DNA of 64,000 nt from Stratiolaelaps scimitus (GCA_019614645.1 JABWDB010000005.1:6046001-6110000), one strand, 5' to 3'; counted from the first letter of the stretch, positions 11,612 through 23,754 are shown. Notes: generated by a model not told the origin, from the sequence alone. Numbers and translations: made by a program.

Positions 11612-12135
11612 CGCAGTGCGACTTTTTTTAAGCGAACTCTAAGCTGTTCCTCCCTATGGAAGGCCTAGACACGACATCGACTCCGGGGTTTACACCGCTC
11701 TGAATAGTTTCAACGTCGAATCCTCAAATGGAGGAAAATCTATAACATATGTATTATATATACATATATGATTGTCGTTGTATTTTCACCAGTAATTTTC
11801 TGTTACAAGAATGAACGTAGCAGTAACCGCTCTCGGCGAGACCGCTCTCAACACAAGATGAGCCCAAAGGCGAGATTAATCACTAGTCTTAATCCCGCCA
11901 TAGACTCATTTCTCTGATTAATTCCATGCTCCTCTGATTTTCAAGGTGCGCTCCACCCGAAAGCAGCACTTCTCTCAAAGCACGATAGGGACTCGTCTCT
12001 ATCCAGCGTGTAACGTCTGTACACATCCAGCAACGATAAGCGATACGTCGAGTTATGAGGCGTCATACGAACTGTCACAATAAAGCGCTGTTAAGTTTGT
12101 TCAGCAGGTTGTCCCCTTTGAGTTTCTAGTTTTGC
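11612..12135. other. No supported feature
   Basis: It contains a short TATATA patch at about 11752-11770 and no open frame of note. Confidence 0.4.
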
Positions 12136-12408
12136 ATGACGTACGTCCAGCAAACCTGCTGTCAGTTATCGACCATTCATAGGCTGCATTGCGCGTTAAA
12201 TTGGCTCAACAACACCATGCTGGAGGTTTCAGTTTTCAGTTGGAGGGATCACTTAACAATTATCGATGATTGCTCCTGCGAGCTTCTTTGTTATCAGTGG
12301 CGAACTGCTCCCTGTCGGTCCTCCATTGACCCTCATCTTTTGCCGACGTTAAACGCGGAGCCAGAAACGATTGTCGACATGACGAATTATCGATCGTCCA
12401 ACCTATGA
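12136..12408 (+). CDS. Hypothetical Cys-containing ORF or exon
   Basis: A 90-codon ORF starting with ATG just after a pyrimidine-rich acceptor-like site (CCCCTTTGAGTTTCTAG, at 12113-12129). The peptide has paired cysteines near its start (CCQL), a CSCELLC block in the middle and an acidic/Asn-rich C-terminus. No clear signal peptide is visible. The stop lies in a normal context, and no AATAAA follows within about 200 bases. It could be a coding exon whose true start lies upstream. Family unknown. Confidence 0.28.
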   Translation: MTYVQQTCCQLSTIHRLHCALNWLNNTMLEVSVFSWRDHLTIIDDCSCELLCYQWRTAPCRSSIDPHLLPTLNAEPETIVDMTNYRSSNL

Positions 12409-12829
12409 TCGCGTTGCGCGTATCATCGTACCGCCATTTCCTCGGGCAGGGCAATCGGTAAATGAGTTGAATCGAGCAACTTAGCTAGCTGTGTAATTTT
12501 TTCTTATTCCTCTAAAAATCGGCCAGCCAACGACAAACAGGACAGTACTCACCCGTTAGATGATTTCCATTTAATACTCGACTGGTAACGAATGGAGCGA
12601 GCGAACACATGCGCACTACAATAAACGAGAACTACATTACATTACAGTTACTACAACGGGATGATAACGGTGCTGGTGCTCAAATTGACTAATAAAATAA
12701 AAATAATCATAATAATATCAAGCGGTTGGCATAAAAGATGCTAGTCAGCGGTTATAATAAGTAGCGGCCAAAGAACGCACAGACAATATCTAGAAAGCTA
12801 TAACGAAGAAAAATAAATAAATATTAAAA

Positions 12830-12860
<31 letters not shown>

Positions 12861-13075
12861 TATTTATGATATTATATCTGTGATTGCCGTCACGGCACGC
12901 CTACGAGCCCCAACGGAGGCCAAACGTGAAAGCTTTCGACTCCGATCGAATCCTATCGAAGGATAATGTTCAGTTCAAACTAGAAGGTAACTGAAGTAGT
13001 TTTCGGTCTGCGTCCATTCTTGTTTGTTATTGAGGAGGGTTTCGCTAGCGAACAAGAGAGACGGTGCTGGGGTCC
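12409..13075. other. AT-rich noncoding DNA
   Basis: Scattered AATAA and AATAAT repeats and a poly(A)-(TA)n compound repeat at 12825-12863. No gene is supported. Confidence 0.45.
12825..12863. repeat. A-run followed by (TA)n
   Basis: About 12 A residues are followed by uninterrupted TA dinucleotides. Confidence 0.95.
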
Positions 13076-13112
13076 AGGGACCAATTGAAACAGTTCATTT
13101 AGAGATAAAAAA

Positions 13113-13146
<34 letters not shown>

Positions 13147-13183
13147 TTTTTTATCTCTAAATGAACTGTTTCAATTGGTCCCT
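13076..13183. repeat. Perfect 108-bp palindrome centred on (AT)n
   Basis: Each 54-bp arm starts with unique sequence (AGGGACCAATTGAAACAG..., then TTTAGAGATAAAAAAG) and runs into AT dinucleotides at the centre. The right arm is the exact reverse complement, ending ..CAATTGGTCCCT at 13183. Another (TA)n tract follows at once (13184-13207). No exact second copy was noticed elsewhere in the window. It could be an inverted duplication made during replication, a miniature element, or an assembly artefact. Confidence 0.95.
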
Positions 13184-13843
13184 ATATATATATATATATA
13201 TATATATCGAAAAGAAGAACGACTCGTTCGCGGAAACGATGAACGCAAGGTAGCAGCGAATGCAGCAGCAGCAGCAGAAATATGCCACACTTTCCTTCAA
13301 AAGAAACCTACATAGTGTGGGAGTGAATGATTGAACGAGTCAGTCAGTCGGTCAGTTAATGAGCAATTTTTCGATTTACCGGCCCCTGACAATCCGTCCA
13401 TCGATCGATATTGCTTTGGATTGGTTGATCACATTCGCCGATCGTATTCGAAGGTGGTCGAACGGCATGGCACGGGCATGATAACGGGAATCGAGAGCAT
13501 ATATTGTAAACACAAGCTATCGCCATAACAACTGCAATTACACTAGGGAGCGTGTATGGCCGGGGGTTCCGTGAACAGTTGGCGGTTTATTTTTTTCAGC
13601 TTTTACTGCGGTGCGTTTTTTTTTCTTTCGAGAAGAGAAGAAAAAAACGGAAAAACACCATTTTCACTTATCGATTTCGTTCGGCCGTTGTGGATTTTTG
13701 TCTGTGACGTAACTCTACGAAATAGGGTGCGGCGGAGGAGGGGGTGTACAAGATCGGCAGTGTGGTCAGACAATGTTTGATCAGACATTTGCTGGACTGA
13801 TTTGTGAGCTCGGGCCGTGTGAGCAGGGCGCGATGATAAAGAT

Positions 13844-13851
<8 letters not shown>

Positions 13852-13889
<38 letters not shown>
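13852..13889. repeat. (AT)n microsatellite
   Basis: Uninterrupted AT repeat following a short CA run. Confidence 0.95.
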
Positions 13890-13893
<4 letters not shown>

Positions 13894-14316
13894 TAAGCAA
13901 ACTGGTGTAGAAATTTCGATAACTGCTTCCTCTGGATTTATTGACCGCATCGGCGGTAAACGAACCAAATTGGCGAAGAAAATTGGCACAAAATAGAACC
14001 AATTTACGATTATTGCTGTTATGATTATATAATCATCACAGGCGCTCGGACGAGTATTTTTCATAACGTCAAGATGCTTGAAATCGGATATGCCTCAGGG
14101 TTTATGCCAGCGTGCTCACGGATCGATGGAAACGTGCTGAAACACGATTGTTGATAGAGGTATCATTGAGGGATGATTTATCCCTCTGCGACAATCGTTC
14201 GTCACTGCTTCCGCAAACTACTCTTTGGTGGAGACTCTCGCATTTTATGTAAAGCATTTAAGCTTAACTTCGCCATTTGCTTTTAGCTTCTAAGGCAAGC
14301 CAACGAAGACGTAGTC

Positions 14317-14324
14317 TATATATA

Positions 14325-14367
<43 letters not shown>
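14317..14367. repeat. (TA)n-(TC)n-(TA)n compound microsatellite
   Basis: TATATATA, then TCTCTCTC, then a long TA run. Confidence 0.95.
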
Positions 14368-14685
14368 TACGGGCAAGCTAGGAAAGTTGTAGGCCGGCGA
14401 TTTTCCCGTTTGACGAGACCACAATTTTTGCGATAATTTTTCTTTTTGTCATTTTCAAAGCTACCTTTGAGAGCATACTTGAACAGGTTAAATGATCGGC
14501 ACAGAGCTATGGTACGATGATCGACACGCTTGCACGGTTGACTTGGCATATCTCTGAACTTGACCATTGTAATGCGCAGATGTGTAAAAAGATTCGTGCC
14601 ATTGGCTACGTGGTAAATCATTACGTAACAACCGACGGCCTAGAACAATCGATGTGGTCCGCCGCATTTGTCTGAGTGTATTTAT

Positions 14686-16000
14686 TTAGCAAATTTGACA
14701 ACATGTTTGACCACCGTAAATATCACCAATGATTCTCATCAGTGATACATCCAAATAATTGATCCCTACTGGACCACAGGAAATGGTGCACATTGCGCTG
14801 ATATTGTTGTTGAGGGCTGAATTACAAAATGATTTACTAATTATACTCTTAAATATTATATCATCTACATCTTGCGCAGAAACGTCAGGTAATCTACGAA
14901 GTACGAGCGTTGAATGCAAGGTCATCACAAGTATACAATTGCTTTTGAGAGTGACAACTCTAATTGTCAAATATGACCGAAGTAATGAACGCATTGTAAT
15001 AATTTCTTTACGTCTAACGCAATCGATTCGAGCATGTATTCTTTTTATATATGGGGACGCTTCAGCTAGTGTCGGATAGGTTTTTATAGCATCAAAAATG
15101 AAACGCTTCCACACGTTTGACGCAGTCCAAATGGTTGGCAAAACGATATTTGCTTAACTTTTGTCTATTGTCACCAGCTTATGAGCTTACTTCAATGTAG
15201 CCGGTGGCTGCTTTTGTATCGCAAACAATTGCAATAAGGCAATAATAAGCACGTCTTGCCGCTTGTCTGGTAAACTGTTCTAACGCAACTGCCATAAAGT
15301 TCGCCCGGCTGTGTGCTGATGGAGTCGCCATTTCATTCCAATTGGACCCCGATACCTTGAAATTAATCGGAGATCCTATAACTTCGACAAAGAACAGTAA
15401 GCGCGGGGACAATTTTATGGTTGACTGCATTGGTACACACGCATATACACACAGACGCGAGCGTCGTGCCATCACCATATTGCTAATGGTAAAATAAGTG
15501 TTATGTAGTAACAGCTCAATGATTTTAGTAATACGGCGGCTCATATTTTGATTATTTGCTATTTGCAATAGATGACGATGATGATCGCTAATATCACTAA
15601 TATATTATTACTAATATTAGCAAGCCTGAAACGGCGATATATCTGTATCTGTGTAGATATAGCTACGCAAGAGGATACCGAAGTTGAACATCCGTTTTTC
15701 GAGCCAGTCGTGAGCAAGGCAACGATGAAGGCGAATTTCATTAAGTCTACGGCTGCAAGTTTCGCTAGTTCAAATCTTCAGTAACGTAGGTGACAGTGGG
15801 CACGGGAGGGCGAAGCGCGCGCCAGAGAGGTCCTCATGAATGGAATTTTCCTGGCAAGAAAAGGCAGTCGAAGCTCCTGTGGGTTTTAGATCGACAAGCT
15901 TCTCGAAATTAAGTGACGAATGGACTTTGCGATTGATTTGAATAAATCTGTGAGGGTGATCCTCTGCTCTCTTCTGAGACACTGACCCAGTTTTAAACAC
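14686..16000 (-). CDS. Candidate minus-strand gene, several open frames, unknown or receptor-like
   Basis: An AT-rich region with consecutive minus-strand frames: 16000-15770, 15741-15559 (start MKFAFIVALLTTG, signal-peptide-like), 15568-15179 and 15141-14686 (151 codons, long for AT-rich DNA). The third frame contains a GTAAGC donor at 15190 after a protein-like block (ARRAYYCLIAIVCDTKAA). The last frame ends with a Cys-rich segment (GGQTCCQIC), and its TAA overlaps AATAAA (14681-14686), a plausible 3' end. The C-terminal pattern ISC..GINY..SLMRIIG loosely resembles the last membrane segment of arthropod gustatory receptors, but this is weak. The frames are not joined by proven splice sites, and an opposite-strand frame at 14759-15079 is also open. 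It could be a gene, a pseudogene or chance. Confidence 0.3.
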
Positions 16001-16854
16001 GTATACATCATACTGTACGATAGTAATAAGAATTTGCTAAAGTGTTCGGCTTTCAATTAGACTTTGGGAGTTTTGTTGTGCATAGGCTTAATGCAGAAGA
16101 AAAGTTGATAAGAATGCTTAATAGGAAAAGTTGTATGCATAAACCGACATATCTGTGGGAAGTAATTTTCACATTAATAATAATGCAAGAACCGACACCG
16201 GATTGGCAACTGTGATCATCTGTGGTCAGGGTGATGAAGGTTAGGTTTTGGTCACATTTCGCACTCAATGAATTCTACCCCATTCAGTCCATCTGGGTTC
16301 ATCTAGTAGTCCACGCACAATTAACTGTTATCGCTATCTGCTGCATTGTTGGCGCATTGCAGCTGAAATCTTCAAAAAACGTCAAAGAGCAATCTGATGG
16401 TCGCACGCCAGTTCGCCAGCGTTAGGCAGACGACCTAGAAGATTTCGTTTCAAAAATATATGCACACATCCAGTAAACATACGCATATGTACACCCACAC
16501 ACACACACAGAGACACTGTCCTGCTAAACGCATGCCCGTTTATCTGTCCGGCCTAAACGCGTTTTCCTCTTTGCGTGTTCAAAAATAGCCCAGCTATTTC
16601 TGGTGTTAGTGATGAAAAGCGGGCCATTGTAACACGGCACTTGCCTTACCCTTCATGTTTTGTTTCGAACATGTTTATAGTGTAATCTTATTTATTTATA
16701 ATCTTCTGGTGGCTGGTGTTTCCTCCGCCGTTTTGCGGTGACAGCAGCAGCCGCAGCAGTAGAACCAGAAGCAGTGGCAGCAGCATATGACGGTAATCAG
16801 ATTTTGAATTCCGCGCGATTTTGAATTGCGTTGGGATTACGGCTAGATAGAGAT

Positions 16855-16855
<1 letters not shown>
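16001..16855. other. No firmly supported feature
   Basis: A plus-strand frame at 16222-16425 has one hydrophobic segment (LTVIAICCIVGALQL) and a basic/polar tail, but an opposite frame is open too and no good splice sites bound it. Short CA and CAG repeats occur near 16490 and 16745. Confidence 0.3.

Positions 16856-16899
<44 letters not shown>
16856..16899. repeat. (AG)n microsatellite
   Basis: Uninterrupted GA dinucleotides. Confidence 0.97.
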
Positions 16900-16902
<3 letters not shown>

Positions 16903-16929
16903 AGAGAAACCGCGCACACAACAGAGACA

Positions 16930-17712
16930 GCAAGTCTCCACAAAAGTGGGGGAAGGCCACGCCGCGAAACCCGCTAGTATCAGCTGCATAGGTAAAAGGC
17001 GATTGAAGGTTCAGTCTGCAGTGGCTTTGTTCTGGCCGAGCCGGTCCACGAGGGCTAAGCAGCTCGGCTGGTCAGGCCAGAAATTTCGCGGAGGCAGGTC
17101 TAGCTGTGGCGGAGCCGTTCGGTGAGAGCGTGTCTCTGTGCAAGTGTGAACCGCGCTGTTCAAGGGACATCACCATTTCTTTTCGCGATGTAGAACGACG
17201 TTCATGCTCGCCTCACTTGACCGACACCACCTGCCCCTGTTGCTGCTACAGCAACAACAACAATAGCAACAACTACTCCACAACTGCCATCACCGCATCT
17301 GGTTGATTGGCGCACTTAAATTATTGTACTGTATTTCACCTAGAGCCGCCAGTGAAATTCGGCTGTTGCTAACGTTGCCGTTTCGGCGGCTGTTGGGCCG
17401 ACGGACGAGGAAAGGGGTATCCCGACACAAACGACGATGTTGTCGATGTGAATACATGAAATGGCGTGCGTATGTTACCACGGACATTGTCACGCACTGT
17501 TTATGATCTTGGACAGATCGTAGGCAACGAACGACTGTGGCGGCGGCCGCAGCAGCGACAACTGGACAACAACAGCGGCTGGTGTATGCTGGGATCGTGC
17601 ACGGCACAACGCCATATGTAGATGATGTGCACACGTGTATATATATATATATATATATTATATATGGTTTCGTTAGGAGGCTCGGAACAGCGCGCAAGAT
17701 AAGACAAGGCAA
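16930..17712 (+). other. Candidate 5' noncoding exon ending at a GTAAGT donor
   Basis: GC-rich DNA with an initiator-like TTCAGTC near 17013 and many upstream-type triplets. It ends at a strong donor (GGCAAG|GTAAGT, donor at 17713). No long coding frame is convincing. An internal (AT)n at 17637-17666 lies inside the proposed exon. The strand and the exon nature are inferred only from the donor and base composition. Confidence 0.25.
17637..17666. repeat. (TA)n microsatellite
   Basis: TA dinucleotides with one break. Confidence 0.95.
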
Positions 17713-17840
17713 GGTAAGTTTTCATTGGCATCGAGCTGGAACAGCGAACGGGCAGACGCGACGTGTAGACGATCTTCGCGCAGATCTCTTCGCGTGAAGA
17801 GACAAGATGAAAGTGAAGAAGACCGTTGACGAAGACACCG

Positions 17841-18050
17841 TCATAAAGCGGGTGAAACCCTGCAATGAAAGATGATACCTAGTAGTAGTAGTGGTCGTCG
17901 TGGTCCGCTGCTTTGTTGGATACCCGCCAATCGTCTAGACAAACACGAACTGATTGATGGCTGGATGGATAGATAGTCGAAGGCACAGACAGCCAAACAG
18001 AAATCTAACGCAGCCGCTAAAAAAATGATACACTTAATATTTGTTGCCAT
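17841..18050 (-). CDS. Hypothetical secreted peptide precursor
   Basis: A minus-strand ORF of 69 codons with a strong arthropod start context (AATAAATGGC). The first 22 residues form a textbook signal peptide: a basic N-region (MATNIK), a hydrophobic core (CIIFLAAALDFCLAVC) and Ala at the likely cleavage site. The mature part starts near FDY and contains dibasic RR sites, as in neuropeptide precursors, and few cysteines. The 3' half lies in GTA/GTC triplet-rich DNA, so the true end may be a splice site instead (a CTAG|GTATCA donor-like site is near 17882). No known neuropeptide motif is recognised. On the opposite strand an acceptor TTTATTTGCAG at 18060 points the other way. Confidence 0.33.
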   Translation of the reverse strand: MATNIKCIIFLAAALDFCLAVCAFDYLSIQPSISSCLSRRLAGIQQSSGPRRPLLLLGIIFHCRVSPAL

Positions 18051-18418
18051 TTATTTGCAGCTGGCAGCCTCTGCCTCTCGTTGGTGCCGGCGTTAGCTGC
18101 CCCAGATAGGTACTCAATTATCCGTTGAACACTTCGGCAGGCCCCTGCGCGAACTTCATGATTATACGATATCACCCTCTGTAGTAAATACTATATAGTA
18201 TCACCTTCTTGCTTGTTGCTGTTACCCGTGGGGACGGGATACGGCGATGGACGAAATAACCCCACCCCCCCCTAACAACTAGTAGCCGTGGTGGTCGTCA
18301 GGCGCGGGTCCCAGCGAGTCAGCGGCTTCATCGGCGCCGTTGCGCCATGCACTGGAAGGAGCATCGTGTCAAGTGCGTCAGCCGTGCATCGGGAAACCGC
18401 TTGTTCGTTTCTAGTACT

Positions 18419-18439
18419 ATATATATATATATATATATA
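18419..18439. repeat. (AT)n microsatellite
   Basis: Short uninterrupted AT repeat. Confidence 0.93.
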
Positions 18440-19830
18440 AGCATGCTACGGTCCACTTACATGTGTATAATACATACGCGACATTCCACCCCCAGCGAAA
18501 AATAATAAATAGTATACTGGTCCTAGACCCAACTAGTAGATAGATTTGTCGAATGGGTTGGGGGCGATAGCGATAGTGATAAATCGATCGGTGATTATGC
18601 ACAGGGAGGGCTGAACTGAGGCGTTGCCGAGCGATGGCGGTGACTTTTATAGATGCAGCTCGCTGAGCAGCTCAACAGAGTAACACTGTGACAAGATTCG
18701 ACGACACCGCCAACAATAACCACAACAACAACACCAACACCAACAACAACAACAGCGGCAGCCGTCCGCGACATCGATAGACGAGGAGGCAATGCTGGCT
18801 AGCCAACATGTTTTAGTTCTTAGTTACGATTAGAAAAATTTTTTTTCCTGCCGAATCATAAGTGTTGTTTAATCATAAGTTTGTTGCTATTGTTGTTGTG
18901 GTCGTGTCACAGCTGCAGCTTGCTGGAGGCCGTTTGACCGTGAACGCGAACATTATTAGCCATTGTCTTGTTGCTTGGCACGGGTAACCATCGACGGTGT
19001 CGACGGAGCAATTGATTGTGGCGGAGTACTTTGAGACAGGTCTTCAGGCCTGTTCGAAGTGCCAGACGAGAAGGCCTCCGCCTGCTCAAAACGTGAACAT
19101 TGAGACATCGAACGCCGCCGCAGCGGTCACACGAGAGGGAGGCGGACGAACGAACGAAACATGATCGCTGTCATCCAGGGTTTAGTCTACGACGGTAATA
19201 ATAGTTGTTGCAAAATTGTCGTAGATAGAACGATGGGTGACGACGATGCGGCGCTTCGGCGAGACCGCTGCTTTGGAAAACATTGCTTGCTTGCTAAACG
19301 ACGACACGTTTTGCTAGATAACTCGTGAGTTTGTGATCCACTGAAGTGCTGGTCAGTTCGCACCGAAGGCGGCGGTGATGGAGAGAAGACGCTACGAGAG
19401 CCGCGTGGTGGGCGATACACGATATGTACGTTGTTCTATGGCCGTCACTCTGTGGTCATTCTAAAACAATGTATTGCTATCGAGCTCATCGATCAGGTGC
19501 GTGGTACCTCGAACATCCAACGATCTAGAAACAAACCAAGAATCTCTGTGGTATTACTATGTCATGAAACGAGTGGTGGTCGCGACATCTTGAATTGAGT
19601 CAGATCGCCAGCTATTGGTGAATAATTGAATAGATTTGATCAACAACTTGGCCGGTGGCCCCGTTTTGCTGCGACAGATTGTAAATCCATAAAGAACAGA
19701 GGTTTCTTTTAATTGCTGAGCAACACGATCGCGTAATTCTCCTATCTAATCTGTGTATTCGGCCCCCATCAAAGCACCGCCCCATGGGCGTCCACGATGC
19801 CTAGAAACACTGCCCCATTGCAAATCTAAC

Positions 19831-19831
<1 letters not shown>

Positions 19832-19894
<63 letters not shown>
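19832..19894. repeat. (AT)n microsatellite, longest uninterrupted in the window
   Basis: About 63 bases of pure AT dinucleotides. Confidence 0.97.
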
Positions 19895-19895
<1 letters not shown>

Positions 19896-22255
19896 TGTGT
19901 ACAGTAAATAATGTCATAGACATCCGATTTGCTGTATTCCAGATGACAAATGAGCGATGTGTTACAAATAGACGCGGCCCATCAAAGCCCGTGTTGCCCT
20001 GACACCCCGGCACGGTACCCCCGAATAGTTGTCAGATAACTGTTAGCACACCCACCGTCCATCTGAATGGTTGAATGAATGGAAATGAACAGGGGTCTAG
20101 ATAACTGCGTACAGCGTCATCCTTCGCCTGTTACAACGATCACATAACATCATCCTATCCCGAACCGCGTTCAAGCCACCCCGGTAGCTCATCCTGTTTG
20201 CTGTTGCTGCTGCTGCGTTGCCAAGCTATTGCTTCGCTGTATCCCGTGAACACATGAACCTACAGTAGCCTCGCGGACGATCGTAACAGGATAATATACG
20301 TAGTAGTAGTGGTATTAATCGTAGCAAATTGAAAATTATATAAGCACCCTACGGTCATTTTCTTCTCACAGGCAGACTTTCCTGTCCCGTGTCTCCGCCA
20401 TCGGGGGCAGCTACGGTGGCAGCCACCACCGGCACATTTGTATCAGACTACATTGCGATATTCGTTTGTATCGCTAGTGTTGCCATCGTCGTCGCTATTG
20501 TTGTCGTTGCTGATGTCATTATTGTCTACCCTATGCTCCTGCTGTAGCACAGTTGCACTTGTGGTGGTGGTAGTTCGCTGTTGGGTCAGCTTTCGGCTCA
20601 TTTGTCTGCCGTATTCAGCAGGGAAGGAGGTGGCGACGCAGTGAAATCAGGGGGTGGAAAATCGCGCCGCGGGCGCCAGCTGATGACGCCGGCTGTGCTG
20701 CTGCTTTGTTCAGCCTCTGGCGTCACTCTCCACCAGCCGCTGACTCGGGGTTAGGCGACGAAGTCGATTGATTGAGCCTATTTAGTAGCACTGGCGACAG
20801 CAGCAGTCCGGCTACGACTTGCTGGGCAGGTGCCATTATCATTCGGTTCCCACCATTTCGATGGTGACAAGAGAGAACAAGTCGAGGAGCAACCGTGATC
20901 GCGATTTGTCGCAGCAGCAGCAGCGACACCCGCAGCACCACCGCTAAGTGTTTCAATGATTCGACTAAAGCACCGCTTCTTCAGCACTTTGAATCAGTCG
21001 TTTGTGCGTTGACTCCGGTGGCCAATGATGCCACCCCGGTGTCAATTGTCCTCTCGATTACGTGTTGTTTCATCTCGCTGTGAGCGCGTGAGCGCCAACG
21101 ACGGCCACGCGGCAAGAGGTGACTTAATAGCGTGATTGCGATTTATTTACAATTTCGCTTCGTTTTATAGCCACTTGTCGTAGTTTAGTACAATTGAGCT
21201 GGCGGGCTTCGTGCATCCAGCGCGGTGTCACTGCAGCAGCAGCAGCAGCACTAACAACAGCAGCCGCAGTAATTCGGCTCGAAGAACGGATGACGACCGG
21301 CCCCAGTAGGGGGGGAGGGACACGGGCACCAAGGCATTGGTGAGAGCGATGCAGATCAACACCAAGTCGCGTTGATATATAGCTGGAGAGTAGCTCTTAC
21401 AGTTTCGGCGTTTGAGCTCCGATCGAGTGTTGACGAGGCGATGAGAGCGCTGAATCGCTAGATCGTTTCGCCGAGTACATGTTTGCCATTGGGGAACGTT
21501 GTTATACGTAGGTGTCAGACCAACCGTGGACGCGAACACGCAACGACAAACACTCACACAGGGGAGCGTATACGAATGATTGTGTACCAAGTAGCTTTGT
21601 TTGTTAAACGGGCTCGTATCGTCATTCGGGGGGCCATGTGCCCGGTAGTGAAAACAGATCGATATCGCAGTTCGGCCTCATGTGCATTCGATAATTGTTC
21701 TGCTCTCGATTCTTTCAAGCAAATGCGCGGTGGTCCAACCACCGTTAGTCTAACAGGGTCAAAACAATGCTCGTGTCGGCCACAAGTCTGTGGTTTGATT
21801 TCAACGAAGTCAAAGGTAGCGTACATAGGTATTCAGATATGACATGACTGAAGAATATAGAAAGTTCGCCCCAACATGTCCTCGTAGTGGCGATAGCACC
21901 TAAATGTGCAGCTTTCGGATTTTGTTCAAGCTTTCGACGGTGATAGCTCTTCCCCGTACGACGAAGGGCACATTTGAACTGGACGGTGATCTGCCATTGG
22001 ATGCACCTGGCCAAAGAACGAATGGATTTGGGAGCGGTCGGGGCTGAGGGACGGAGGGTTAAGAGACACAGTGAACTGCTGCTGCTGCTGCTACTAGTTA
22101 CATTGGCCCTCATCGTTGCGACCATCAGCCCCGGCATCGTCATCTTCATCACCACTGGTGGGGCATCGGCCGGAGGCTCGCCGGCGAAATTCTGCCCCTG
22201 GCATTGTCGTCGCACCCCAACAACATGGCACTTGTGCCTTTCAACCGCTATCAAG

Positions 22256-22594
22256 ATGAACAATAGCTCGAGCAGCGGCGGACAACAGAACGCCAACGTC
22301 GATCACAGTCACTCGACCGCCGCCGCCAGCGTCACCACCACCACCATCGCGATCAACAACGACGGCATGAACAACAGTGACAGCAGGCTCCTTAGCCAGA
22401 CCAGGATCTTGCCGCATCATCAGACGATGTTGCTAACAGCAATTTACAAGTCACCGTTGATGGTGTTGCTGGGACCGCAGCTATTGCTGATATTACAATC
22501 AGCAACGATTGATAGATCAGTACATGAACGTTTGATCGAAGATGGATATAACGACGATGCTGACGCCGGCGTCGGCGACGAACTACAGCGATGA
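22256..22594 (+). CDS. Hypothetical Asn/Ser/Thr-rich ORF
   Basis: Starting at an ATG in good context (ATCAAGATGA), the frame reads 112 codons to TGA. The N-terminal third is Asn/Ser/Gln/Thr/Ala-rich (disordered type, with VTTTTIAINND), the middle is hydrophobic, and the end is acidic (EDGYNDDADAGVGDE). Such composition occurs in arthropod regulatory proteins but also arises by translating triplet repeats, which are common here. The frame also extends upstream through a CTG-run-encoded Leu tract (from 21974). The opposite strand is partly open too. No domain is recognised. Confidence 0.22.
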   Translation: MNNSSSSGGQQNANVDHSHSTAAASVTTTTIAINNDGMNNSDSRLLSQTRILPHHQTMLLTAIYKSPLMVLLGPQLLLILQSATIDRSVHERLIEDGYNDDADAGVGDELQR

Positions 22595-23203
22595 CAAATA
22601 GCAAGGAAGACGCTACCGCGCTACAGCCAGTGCACCAATGCCGTCTCCCCAGCGAAAATGCTAACACCCCGTGGGAACCTTGAGGGCGGCTAGGGGACTG
22701 GAGCTCGGCAACCCTTTTATAGAGGTTGCGAGTCTCCATAGTAAAATTGAGAGAAAACCGAAACAAATATTGTATCCTATATCGATAGATCGAATGCTGA
22801 AGATGGTAGTGTGCGCTTTGTGATAGCGATCGATGGTATGATGGCTGACAGCGGCTTGTGATGGTCATTCATTAGAGCGGCCGCTGTCAGCCGGTGATAT
22901 TAGCGAAATTCTGGCGCTAAATGTGCTCGTAATGATGCTTCTCCTTGGTCCTGTAATTAATTGGACACAATGAATGAATAACTGTCTAGGTCTGATCACT
23001 GCAGAGGCTAACGAAGTACCAGCGGCGGCAGCCGCAGCAATAACCACAACTACAGGAGCAATTACATTTGTAATCGATCAATAAACCTTGGCCAGATCAT
23101 GCATGTACCATCATCCACTTGTCGACGTCGCTGATAGGATGATAGCCATCTGGCAGTCAAGTAACAAGGACTCATTTCAACTTCTAGCTACTCGGTGGCG
23201 ACC

Positions 23204-23754
23204 TTAAAGGTATGTTATGGCACCAGTTACTTTGAGTAGAGCTAGATGCGCTGTGTATTCCATAGTTGAATGCTTAATGAATCTACCCAAGGGAATCGAA
23301 AAGGGTGCCCCTTTTCTTTTTGCTCGTGCAAAACACTGCATACCTATGCGGTACATCTTACAGCCAGCACTACACAGGAGCATGGGAATGAACCGTATGT
23401 CACGAACGCCCCGCAAAACAGGATATTCCGTTCGCCAACAAATTCGCTAGCCGAATGGGCGCGTGCCCCCCGGTATCGGTCGAAAAAGTGCGAACAGTTC
23501 TGTTTGAACGTCTCGTGTTATGCCCTACAATACGTCACAAATATATTGTTATGAAGGTATCGGGTGAAATTGTCGGTTGCAACGGCCCCTTAATCCAGTA
23601 CCTTGTCAGGGACGACCGCGTTGAAGACGATGTGGTGAACTGTCGAGGTGGCGATGGCTACTCATTACGTATAGATCGAAAGCAGTTTGTCGCAATATCG
23701 TTGTCTAGACCTCGTGTAGACATACGACGCATCTGTAAAATCGTTTGCACTTGA
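23204..23754. other. Coding-like frames on both strands, undecided
   Basis: A minus frame at 23416-23204 has a Cys/basic core (CFARAKRKGAPFSIPLGRF). Plus frames at 23270-23554 and 23455-23754 include an acidic block (RDDRVEDDVVNCRGGDGY). It lies just upstream of the OTU-like frame and may belong to the same decayed element. No splice evidence was found. Confidence 0.18.

Larger units (their letters stand above)
18108..22255. other. Triplet-repeat-rich noncoding-looking DNA
   Basis: GTT/CAA, CAG/CTG and GTC triplets are frequent (for example near 18715-18760, 20205-20215, 20910-20940 and 21233-21262), with one long (AT)n. Frames here are mostly homopolymeric Val, Leu, Ala or Gln. A plus-strand acceptor TTTTCTTCTCACAG at 20376 is followed by a hydrophobic frame of about 55 codons, but that hydrophobicity comes from GTT/GTC triplets. 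No gene is called. Confidence 0.35.

Noticed and set aside
20376..20560. Apparent terminal exon with a hydrophobic anchor after a strong acceptor
   Set aside because: The hydrophobic residues come from GTT/GTC/CTG triplet runs that fill the area.
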